Below are positions 55,320-64,000 of a DNA stretch of 64,000 bases, piece by piece. This stretch comes from Ichthyophis bannanicus (Eukaryota > Chordata > Amphibia > Gymnophiona > Ichthyophiidae), in NCBI GenBank assembly GCA_033557465.1, contig CM066033.1, positions 230,890,109 to 230,954,108 of the forward strand. Direction: 5' to 3'. Each line of letters begins with the position of its first letter. Position 1 is the stretch's first letter. The position numbers and the translations under genes were made by a program. The notes under the pieces are model-generated. The model worked only from the letters and a program-made list of their open reading frames with translations. It was not told where the DNA came from and ran no database searches.

Positions 55320-56157
55320 ACCATGTTTCCCTGAAAATAAGACTGGGTCTTATATTTATTTTTGCTCCAAAAGATGCACTAGGGCTTATTTTCGGGGTAG
55401 GGCTTATTTTCGGGGTTGTTGTTGTTGTTAAGTGCCGTCGAGTCGGAGTCGACTCATGGCGACCCTCTGGATAGCTATCCTAAATTGTGTTCGGTCTTCA
55501 GTCAGGCGGCTCATTGTTGAGAGACTGGTACCCGTAGCTGCTGTTATTGTATCGATCCATCTCATTGCTGGCCTTCCTCTTTTGCGTTGACCTTCTATCT
55601 TGCCAAGCATAATGTCTTTCTCTAATGATCTCTCTCTTCGCATGATGTATCCAAAGTCTTGTTTTTTTTTTATATGCTATGCTGTTGCTGTTGCTGTTGC
55701 TGCGGGCAGCGCACACAGGGAAGTGGTGGATGCGGGTAGCTTGACAGCCCAGAATGAGTGGCGCTGCAGCTCCTGCCCGCACAGATGATGGAAGTGGCCC
55801 GCAGCACAGCATAGGCACCCGATCGGCATTGGGGAGTGGAGCAGGAGGAAAGCTCCTCCCCGGTCCACCCGCCGAAGCCAATCAGGCCACAACAGCACCA
55901 ACTATGGTACTTAAAAGAGAGCGCCCTTGGCGTGAAGGACGTGGCCTGCAGTACAGCACCGACACCTAATCGGCGTCGGGGAGTGGAGCAGGAGGAAAGC
56001 TCCTCCCCGGTGACCCCTCCCCACCCAGGTACTGAATCTGTCAGACATGATCTGCACTAGGTCTTTGTTTCAGGGTAGGGCTTATATTTATGGTAATCAC
56101 AGAAAAACGTGCTAGGTCTTATTTTCAGGAGAGGTCTTATTTTCGGGGAAACACGGT
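55320..56157. mobile_element. DNA element with ACC(A/G)TGTTTCCC ends, containing an RTE-like fragment
   Basis: Left end ACCATGTTTCCCTGAAAAT and, reversed, right end ACCGTGTTTCCCCGAAAAT. Subterminal CTTATTTTCGGGGTAGGGC motifs are repeated on both sides. The middle has a tandem duplication (GGGGAGTGGAGCAGGAGGAA at about 55829 and 55979). The RTE-like piece 55417-55680 is inserted near the left end. No clear target duplication. Confidence 0.7.
55417..55680 (-). mobile_element. RTE-like LINE 3' end (minus strand)
   Basis: The minus strand encodes MRRERSLEKDIMLGKIEGQR and KRGRPAMRWIDTITAATGTS, then FRIAIQRVAMSRLRLDGT (55643-55428), the C-terminal end of the family at 47575. GTTGTTGTTGTT (55418 on) is the (AAC)n tail. 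Confidence 0.88.
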
Positions 56158-56159
56158 AT

Positions 56160-57035
56160 ATATCTATAGTGAATATTAATTTCAGAGCCTCTCTTTATAA
56201 CTTGCCACTCCTTATTTCTGTAAATTACATTTAGATACTACTCGCACATCATTCATCTCCACTGAAAATCTGCTTGCTCCACTCGCACATTGGCTTGAAA
56301 AAACGTCAGCAGGCACTTTCTCTCTCTTCCATCTGTCAGACTTACAAATAGCTTTTGCTTTAAAGGAAAACCTGCTCCAAAATACAGAATCTGAAGTCTG
56401 CAATCCGATGTGCGGCTGATTTCCAATGCACTGTCAAAGGCGAAGGAAAGAGTGATGCTCACTAATCAGTGTGCATAGTCTTACCAATACATAGAAGTTG
56501 ACATGGACAAATGGTTGCATAAATTACTCCACTAGTATTGCAATCTGTATATGAATTGTAAATGATCTATAAAGAGCCACTGGGGACGAGTAAATACACT
56601 TACCACTTTTTGTGCAGGGTAACTTTATAAGAGGGCACCATGGGTAGGCGCCTACTTGTCTTTATAGAATTCTATCATATGTGGTAGAGGACATGCCTTC
56701 AATGAGTGGTAAGATCACTTATGCCTGCTTGCAATGCGGTGTAAATGTTCATGCATACTTTACACACATATGTGGATAAATTAAGGTATTTTATTATCTA
56801 CTTGCGCATGTGAAAACGGCTCCTGGTTGTGCCCCTGGCTATGTTTACCAGCAAAGTACACTTCTTCATGCCAAAATATGTACTTTAACGCTGGTTGGTA
56901 TTTTATGAGGTCATTTATGTGTGTATGTGGCCACATAATGTGCGGAAATAACTTTTATCAAATTGCCAAATAATAATAATGTAGGTGTACTTATTCCCCA
57001 AAAATCTAATCTCTGCAATATATATTGATTTATAT
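56160..57035. other. Non-coding sequence, nothing recognised
   Basis: AT-rich DNA without element ends or coding signal; GTGTGTATGTGGCCACATA-type short palindromes only. Confidence 0.4.
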
Positions 57036-57039
57036 CAAA

Positions 57040-57258
57040 GTGTTTATTTAGCTAATGCTTTTCCAGTAGTAGATCAAAGTGAGTTACATTCAGATATAGG
57101 AGGCATTTCCCTGTCCCCAGAGGGCTTTTAAATCTAAGTTTGTACCTGTAGCAGTCAAGGGTTATGTAATTTGCTCAAAGCTATAAGGAGTGTCAGTGGG
57201 ATTTGAACCCTGATCTAGGCTGCTGCCCTATTCACTAGGCTACTCCTCCACTCCACTT
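57040..57258 (-). mobile_element. tRNA-derived SINE with L2-like tail (minus strand)
   Basis: On the minus strand: GGAGGAGTAGCCTAGTGAAT (A box region), GGTTCAAATCCCACT (B box), a body related to 27661-27872, and a 3' part TGTAACTCACTTTGATC ending in TAAATAAACAC. That tail resembles L2-like 3' ends, so this SINE probably used an L2-type RT. Confidence 0.82.
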
Positions 57259-57429
57259 AGCATACTTAAATGAAAAATAACATGGGCTCAAAATATTTTT
57301 CAATAGTAATGGATCTTCAACCCATTTCTATCAATTTTGGTTGGCACCATTATATCCTGAAATTCCTCACCGTTCTTTTGTTCTTTAGCAAACAATTTTT
57401 ATCTGTGTTTTTTTATATGGATATAAACC

Positions 57430-58365
57430 AGTTCATTTATATTTATAATCTTTATTGGTATTTATAATAACACTCAGGTATTTACATGAATGAAAATAAG
57501 AAAATATGGGAACTCCAATTTATACCAATTATAATAAATTATAATAAATTATAATAACACATACATGTTGAAAATAATACATCCTATCCCAAACCTTAGT
57601 CCACATTTAAGTTTTAGGGGGGCTACAGGAAATAAACCATCCACCATAATTTACACTCCCTCTCGGGAGCAGAAACAAGGTTTTTAAAAGGAAAAAATAC
57701 CAGTTGTAGCAGGATAAGACTTATGTGTCAGCCGTAATGGGACCAACCTCTACCCCAATCTCTTCCCTTGTACTTAACCCTCCATAATATTGTTAAGTAC
57801 CCTCATACTAATTGTAACCCACCAATTGTGCTGTCTAAATGTTGTTAAATACCCTCATGTTAAATGTTGTAAAGTACCCACATGTTAAATGTAACCCTCC
57901 AATGTGATGTAACCACTTTGATTGTAGGATAAGGTGGTATACAAATCTGTCTAAATAAAAAATATAAATTCTAAGAGCTGCTTAGGTTAAAAAAATAGAA
58001 AATTCTTCCCTTGATAGGAAATATACCACCTAGACAGATACTTTAACACAAAAGTAGCACCCAAGGAGATGGTCCTGGCATGATAAACCAAGAAACCTTT
58101 CCTCCTTAATTGGGTTACTTGAGAGAGATCAGGAAATATATGAACATTTGAACCTAAAAACTTCTCTTTAATATTTTTAAAGAAAGACCGAACAATTCAT
58201 GCTTTGGCCGCCTCTAGTGCCAGGGTCACAAGCATAGTAGTTCTTTCTGTAACCACGTCCAAGGAACTTTCCAGGAATCCTGTCAGGTCCCCCATTCCAC
58301 TCGCTGAGGCTTCCAAATTTCTCCCCCGTAATTCCAAGGTGTTAACCGACAAATATTGTGCTCTG
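57430..58365 (-). mobile_element. L1 ORF1 region (minus strand), host of L1 copy C
   Basis: Minus-strand text NTLELRGRNLEASASGMGDL, SSLDVVTERTTMLVTLALEA, SFFKNIKEKFLGSNVHIFPD and LRRKGFLVYHARTISLGATF (58350-58035). At 58365 the frame joins 63940-64000 (VLKIPIEHLPLPFTRAQY) once L1 C is removed. A plus-strand L2-like 3' end (about 57740-57970, GTGGTATACAAATCTGTC, TAAATAAAAAA) is inserted downstream. AATAAAGATTATAAAT near 57440 may be the 3' end. Confidence 0.8.
58353..58365. repeat. 13-bp target site duplication (left) of L1 copy C
   Basis: ATATTGTGCTCTG is repeated exactly at 63940-63952. Merging the two copies restores the older ORF1 frame, which proves the insertion. Confidence 0.95.
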
Positions 58366-58499
58366 AGAGGGGCGGAGCTAGTGAAGGATCAACATGGCCA
58401 CGTAAGAGGCTCTCTCCCACTGACCCTGTCAGTTAATCCTGGTTATCAGTGGCAGATAAACTCCTGGTGTTGGCGATGACTGTCTCGTGGATAGCGAAC

Positions 58500-59354
58500 A
58501 TGTCCTGCAGTAAACAAACTCGCTTAGACTTCGCGAATACAACAGGAGCCGGCACGAAAAGGTCCAAATTAGACCCGTTGTCCCCACATAAAATGGCATC
58601 TCAACATGAGTCGAACGAGGGCATGCAGGAGATCCTGATAGAGATCCGGGCAATTCGTAGCTGTGTTGATTCCAATGGGGAATCTCTGAATAAACTGCAG
58701 TCAGATTTGAAAGAGATCAGGGCACAAATGCAATCCCTAACATGCAGGGTGGAAAAGTCAGAAGAGGCCACCGCTGCTCATGAGGAATGCATCCTGCAAC
58801 TTATCAAATCATCGCGGAGAATGGAGTGGATGAAGCGTAGTATGGAAGATATGAATAACAGAGCAAGACGCAACAACATCCGCATTGTAGGCTTACAGGA
58901 GGGTGCAGAAGGTAAAGACCCAATTATCTTTTTGGAAGCTTTACTACCAAAGTTATTAAACATTTTAATTTACACGCCATTGGAAATAGAAAGGGCGCAT
59001 CGCATTCCGACACTACTAAATCCACAAGTCAGGAGACCACGACCTTTGATTCTCTGCGTGTTGCGACACCAAGAAGTCGTACAAATAATGTCAGTGGCAA
59101 AAACCTCCCATTCTCTCCAATATGAAGGTCATAAAATTGCTTTGTACCCTGATTTCAGTAAATCTACACTCGAGAAGAGGAAACAATTCCTCTCCTTCAG
59201 AGGAAGGCTGCAACGGCTTCAGGCAAGGTATGGCTTATTCAATCCTGCTCGATTCAAAGTCACTTTGAACAATGCTACTAAAATGTTTGAAGATCCGGCG
59301 GCGCTAGAAGCGTTCATAGAAGAACATGAAGCACTGCTCATGCATCAAAACTAG
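58500..59354 (+). CDS. L1 ORF1 protein, intact
   Basis: Uninterrupted. The Met at 58500 (MSCSKQTRLDFANTTG) is preferred; an upstream in-frame ATG at 58449 would add 17 residues. Variable basic N-terminus, coiled coil with heptads (LNKLQSDLKEIRAQMQSLTC), an RRM-like core (MNNRARRNNIRIVGLQEGAE), and a C-terminal domain with IERAHRIP, RPRPLILCVLRHQE and LYPDFSKSTLEKRKQF. About 285 residues, within the usual L1 ORF1 range. It would coat L1 RNA in the cytoplasm. No host function is implied. Confidence 0.9.
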   Translation: MSCSKQTRLDFANTTGAGTKRSKLDPLSPHKMASQHESNEGMQEILIEIRAIRSCVDSNGESLNKLQSDLKEIRAQMQSLTCRVEKSEEATAAHEECILQLIKSSRRMEWMKRSMEDMNNRARRNNIRIVGLQEGAEGKDPIIFLEALLPKLLNILIYTPLEIERAHRIPTLLNPQVRRPRPLILCVLRHQEVVQIMSVAKTSHSLQYEGHKIALYPDFSKSTLEKRKQFLSFRGRLQRLQARYGLFNPARFKVTLNNATKMFEDPAALEAFIEEHEALLMHQN

Positions 59355-59905
59355 GGCCTTTCGGCCAAGCAGTGATGGCGCCTTGCATTGGAGTCGCCTG
59401 GGAAGTTCCGATCAGCAGGGCCTCGTGGTGTTGATGTGGGCTGGGTTTAAAATTGGGGCTTCATTGGGCCTAATACTTTTGCCATCGGCCCACAGAGCAC
59501 TGACACTTAAAGGACTGCACTTGCCCACGGGGTATTATATGGACAAAAAAAAAATAATGATCTTGCTGTTGGCAATCTGGGAAACCAACACTGAGTAAAC
59601 AACTAAGTAAAAGGGTGCTAAAATTAAGTATTAGTTTGTGTAAGTCAAGCGTGTATTGTTTGTAGGGTTCATCATTCTGATTGCAATATATAGTTCAGGA
59701 TTGTAAAAAAAAATAAAAATAAAAATAAAAGGGGCTTGATAGAGGGTCCTGGACTGTGCCATGTTTTTGATGCACTTGCTTTCTCACTCAAGTTGTCGCT
59801 CCCTGGCAATGGAGGCGAGAGTTGGTTCTCTGAGGAAAATAGAAGGGTGTAATGTTATGTTCGGTATCTTACTGGCTGTAAATGTTCTCTTTTCTGGTAA
59901 CTGCC
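59355..59905 (+). other. Inter-ORF spacer of L1 copy C
   Basis: About 550 bp with no coding text, including A-rich runs at 59706-59731. It lacks the strong pyrimidine skew of copies A and B. Confidence 0.7.
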
Positions 59906-62900
59906 ATGGCTAATGGGTTGAAAATTCTATCTCTGAATGTTAAGGGCATTAAGACTCCGATAAAAAGGAAAAAGATTTTGACATATTGCAGCAGGCAACA
60001 TGCTGACCTAATTTTACTTCAAGAAACCCATCTCTCTCTGACTGAGACTAGAAAGCTGGAAGATAATCAATTCTTACTAGTCAGTGCCTCTCCTGCAGTC
60101 CAAAAAAGAAATGGAGTGGCAATTTTAATGCGTAAGTCTTTAGGGCTCAAGGTAGAAAAGCCCAGTAATGATGCACAAGGGAGGTGGGCAAAGGCAACTA
60201 TTTTGATTGGTGAATCCAAAATAATAATTTTCAATGTCTATGGGCCGAACAATGACGACCCCAAATTTTTTAAAGACATAGCGGGGATTTTGCAGGAGGA
60301 TATTATGTTCCCAGTGATCATGGGAGGGGATTATAATTTGGTCGCCGACCCCTTGTTAGACAGAAACCCGGGTAGAGTGGAGAAATCTCGCCCAGCAGGA
60401 AATGCCCTTCAGGCCCTCATGGAAGCTAGTGGATTGGTTGACATCTGGAGATTACTCCACCCCACTGAAAAATATTGCACCTTCCCCCCCCCCTCACAAT
60501 TCCCTTTCTCGTATAGACTACTTCCTAATATCCAGGTCCCTAGTCTCGGAAAACTGTGACGCTGATATTCTGAGCAGGCACATTTCAGATCATGCAGCTA
60601 TCACCCTAAAAATTGTTCTTCCAGGCGAAAGCAAACCCTGCTCGACATGGGGCTTCAATAGAGCCTGGCTAGCGGATCCCTTGTTCCAGCAAGAAATCAG
60701 GGCTTCTATCAAGAATTATTTCAGTTCGAACAAATTAGGGGACTCGGCAAGTTGGGCATGGTGGGAGGCCTTTAAAGCCACTATTCGTGCAACAATTACC
60801 ATTTATAGTATTAAGGAGAACAGAAGGAAAAAGGCTCAACTAACTCTCTTAGACAACCAAATAAATGCTGGGGAGAGACTATGGATAAAACAACCAGAGG
60901 CAGGTATACTATTGCGTCTCCAGAGACTTAGATACCAATATAACGAGTTAATAAGTTCAGAAATAGAGCAGGTAATGCTGAAACAACAATCCCGGTACCA
61001 TGTGGAGCAAAACAAAGCGCGTAAGCTTCTTGCAACAGCTTTGAGAGGAAAGCAGGAAAGGTCACGAATCGTCTCTATTCTGGCCGACCAGCAGCACAGA
61101 TTAACTAACAATGAGCAAATTCTGGAAGAATTCTCTAGATACTATGATAACTTATACTCTTCTGAAGTCACGCCTGATCTAGATGCTACTGATGTTTTTC
61201 TGAGAAACCTAAACCATCGTAAGGTAGGGGTTCAGCAGGCCAATGAGCTAGACAGTCCCTTTTCATGCAGAGAGCTACGCAAGGTAATTAACTCCATGGC
61301 TCTAGGGAAAGCAGCAGGCACAGATGGGATACCTGCTGAGTTTTACAAAGTCTTTGGTGACAAGCTGATCCCATATCTAGTGTTGTATTATGAAGAGCTT
61401 GCTGAAGCTCAAGGTCATACTGGGAACCTTTCAGAAGCCACGATAATAGTCCTGGAAAAACCTGGCAAAGACCCAAGCCGAGTCGCAAACTACAGATCAA
61501 TATCCTTACTAAATTCAGATTATAAAATTTACGCGAGTGTCCTAGCAAATAGGCTCTCTAAAGTTATAAAGGAACTAATTCACCCTGACCAATGTGGCTT
61601 TATCCCTGCGAGATTGACCTCCAATAATGTGAGGCTGCTCTGTAATTTACTAGAGAGGGCCAGTCTTGCAGATACCCCATATGTAGGCATTTCCTTAGAC
61701 GCAGTATAGGCGTTCGATAGACTCGAGTGGCCTTTCTTGTTCCGAGTCTTAGAATGGTTAGAGCTCGGCTCGGATTTTATAAACAAAATCCGTGTGCTAT
61801 ATTCGAGAACTCAAGCCCGTATTCTTGCCAATGGGATCCTATCCCGCTCCTTCTCATTACACAGAGGCACTCAACAGGGTTGCCCTCTCTCTCCATTACT
61901 TTTTAATCTTGCATTGGAACCCTTGGCTATAGCCATCAGACAGAACCAAAATATCGTTGGTCTTAGAATAGGCGACCTTCAAGTCAAATTATCAGCATAT
62001 GCAGACGACCTCCTCCTATTTACGCATCCCTCAGCAGTTCCGGCACTCCTTATCCTCATCAACTCCTACTCAAACCTCTCGGGATATAAAATCAACTGGA
62101 CCAAATCAGTGGCCTTCCCTTTAAACAACCTAACAGTATCGGAGCCTATGGCGGCATACCCTTTCTGGTGGGAAGCCGGCAGTATTAAATACTTGGGAGT
62201 AAAATATGAGACCTCGTTAGACCAAACCATTCATACTAATTTAGAAGACCTAGTAAATATGATACGTAATTGACCTTATCATGGTCTCCTCTGAACCTCA
62301 CTTGGTGGGGAAGGCTAGAAACTATTAAAATGTCTCTAACTCCAAAAATCAACTATGTCCTAGGAATGCTACCGTTTGCTCTCCCACCTGGGACATATGC
62401 CACTTTGGAAAGATGTCTGACTAACTTTCTATGGAATGGCTCTCAACCGAGGATTGCCATTGGAAAGTTAAAAGCTTCTAAAGAAAAAGGTGGTGTCCAC
62501 TTCCCTGATTTCAGGTGGTACCACCATGCCCTCCTACTAAAACAGGTAGCGTGGTGGGCGAATTCTGAAGACTTTGCTCAGAAACCAACTTGGCTCGAGG
62601 TAGAAGCCCACACCATCGCCCCATGCCCCCTGGTCCATCTGCTAGGAATGAAGCACCCAGAGGGAACACTAGTAGGGAAAGCCATTTTGGCTATGCAAGA
62701 TGCTTTTTCTAGCCTAGCGCAGCATGCAAGGGAGGACAATCTGCCTTCAAAAATGACTCCGCTTTGGTGGAATCCGTTGTTTAGAATCAAAGGGAAAAAG
62801 TTTGCACGGAAAAGATGGCAAGAAAGGGGTATCTGGACACTGGGACAACTAGTGGGGGATAACGGCTGGAAAGATTTCTCCTCTCTACAAGCTGAATTCT

Positions 62901-63697
62901 CACTTTCAGGAGCTTGTTATTTCCAGTGGCTACAACTTAGACACAGAGTAGGGGCGGCCAACTTAGAGGTGTGCGGGTTGGTGGATGAGGGGACTCTGAT
63001 CAAGTCTATCAAAGACTTAGCTGAGAAGTCTGGTGCAGTTTCTTGTCTTTATGAGCTCTTCAGAGATCATGCCCCCCATAAGACACTGTGTTTGTCAAAA
63101 GTCTGGGAGTCTGACTTAGCCCGATCGTTATCCCCGAAACTCTGGAAAGTTGTATGGGGCCCAATAACAAGGGTTTCAAGATTGGCTGCGATTACACAAT
63201 CAATGTACTTCTTTATGCACCGAGTGTACATTACCCCGGCAAAAATGGCCAAATGGGACAAGTCATTGCAGGGTAAATGTTGGACCTGTCAGAGAAAGAT
63301 CGGTACTTTTTCACATATGTTCTTTGATTGCCCTTACGTGCAGAGATTCTAGAGACTAATCTGGGCTAAAATCCAGAGTATTTTAGCTCTTTCATCATCT
63401 GTTTCTTGGAACATTGTATCGCTAAGGTCAGCAGAAGATTGGCAGGGCATGTCAAAAGACAAAGCCTTTTTGTTGAATTTTATGCTAGCCATTGCTATAA
63501 AACTTATTCTTGTAAATTGGAAGAATTCTCATCTACTGAATGAAGAGCAGTGGTGGAATTTAGTATGTCAAAACTCTAAGTATGAGAAATTGTATAGCAA
63601 GATACATTACCCTGATAAAGCAGGCTTAAACTTAAAAAGGTGGTTACTGCTAGATCAATACGCTGCTCGAGGAAAAATATCAATAGGATCGCTGTAA
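59906..63697 (+). pseudogene. L1 ORF2 (endonuclease-reverse transcriptase), copy C
   Basis: Start ATG 59906 (MANGLKILSLNVKGIKTPIK). The endonuclease has LLQETHLS, YGPNNDDP and GGDYNLVADP. A frameshift in the C10 run 60484-60493 comes before SRIDYFLISRS and SDHAAITL. The RT has GTDGIPAEFYK, NYRSISLLNSDYKIYA, then SLDAV followed by TAG at 61707 where EKAFDR is expected, RGTQQGCPLSPLLFN and YADD at 61998-62009. A frameshift near 62272 leads to the next frame (62270-63352) with CWTC and H/C motifs near 63280-63330. A TAG at 63350 interrupts the tail, which resumes to 63697. Four lesions in total. Confidence 0.92.
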
Positions 63698-63939
63698 AGA
63701 TGTAAAGAGGTAACAATGTCAACCCCTTCTTGCCCTAAAGTGCAGTTACGGATTCTTGGTTTGATCCCTATTGTGCGCCTGTAGATACACAATGGAGTTA
63801 TGATAGCTGCCTCAGAGAAATGGGGAGGGAGGGGGTGGAGGGTTGTTTTTTTGCTGTGTTTTATTGCTGTGTTAACTTCTCGGTTGTTGTTTGTTTTAGT
63901 TATCAAAATCTTATAATAAAATAATAATCAAAAATATAT

Positions 63940-64000
63940 ATATTGTGCTCTGGTAAAGGGGAGGGGTAAATGTTCAATTGGAATCTTGAGCACCTCCCTC
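63940..64000 (-). mobile_element. Older L1 ORF1, continuation right of L1 copy C
   Basis: 63940-63952 is the second ATATTGTGCTCTG. The minus strand of the remainder reads EVLKIPIEHLPLPFTRAQY, in frame with 58352 leftward. It runs off the window. Confidence 0.82.

Larger units (their letters stand above)
58366..63939 (+). mobile_element. L1-clade LINE copy C, near full length
   Basis: 5574 bp between perfect 13-bp duplications. Order: short GC-rich 5' UTR (AGAGGGGCGGAGC, AACATGGCC), ORF1 (58500-59354), spacer, ORF2 (59906-63697, broken), and a 3' UTR ending in an A-rich AATAAA region (63915 on). AT-richer than copies A and B and a separate lineage. The exact duplication and open ORF1 point to a recent insertion. 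Confidence 0.95.

Noticed and set aside
1..64000. Endogenous retrovirus or LTR element
   Set aside because: No LTR pair, primer-binding site, gag, protease or integrase motif was seen; all RT text is non-LTR type.

Overview
The window looks like repeat-rich vertebrate DNA. The mix of non-mammalian L1, CR1, L2-like and RTE-like LINEs, tRNA-derived SINEs and many hAT-type or foldback DNA elements suggests a large amphibian genome, possibly a caecilian. The organism assignment is inference; the repeat content is read directly. There are no operons, no rRNA, no complete host gene, no LTR retrovirus and no CRISPR array. Almost every long ORF is retrotransposon ORF1 or ORF2. One 104-bp stretch (49812-49915) could be a host exon lying in repeat-free sequence.

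Layout. 1-5483: minus-strand L1 copy (A) with ORF2 broken only by in-frame stops. 5484-about 15290: second minus-strand L1 (B) with poly(A) tail and AATAAA, split between ORF2 and ORF1 by a 2992-bp hAT-type element (10488-13479, 8-bp target duplication GCCTAGGG) that carries a 1.4-kb C-rich minisatellite and a 370-bp GC-rich palindrome. 15.9-26 kb: CR1 LINEs in both orientations with three small hAT-type elements (18462-18832, 20316-20744, 25610-25955), each with 8-bp duplications. 23.0-29.2 kb: one old minus-strand CR1 split by a younger CR1 and by an ORF1-only L1 (26662-28779) that has its own target duplication. 29.4-37 kb: hairpin elements and L2-like and CR1 pieces. 38.2-40 kb: AT-rich, repeat-poor DNA. 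40-46.5 kb: L2-like LINEs nested in each other. 46.5-51.4 kb: MITE-like elements, an RTE-like LINE and the candidate exon.

51957-54763: a 2.8-kb DNA transposon with long terminal inverted repeats, a 3-bp TTA duplication and a transposase-like gene broken by three frameshifts, inserted in a CR1 copy. 55.3-57.3 kb: another inverted-repeat element and a SINE. 58366-63939: nearly full-length plus-strand L1 (C) with a perfect 13-bp duplication and an intact ORF1, inserted inside an older minus-strand L1 ORF1.

The components do not form a pathway. They are successive insertions whose order can be read from the nesting: autonomous LINEs supply reverse transcriptase, SINEs and the ORF1-only L1 probably used it in trans, and the short hAT-type elements probably used a transposase encoded elsewhere.
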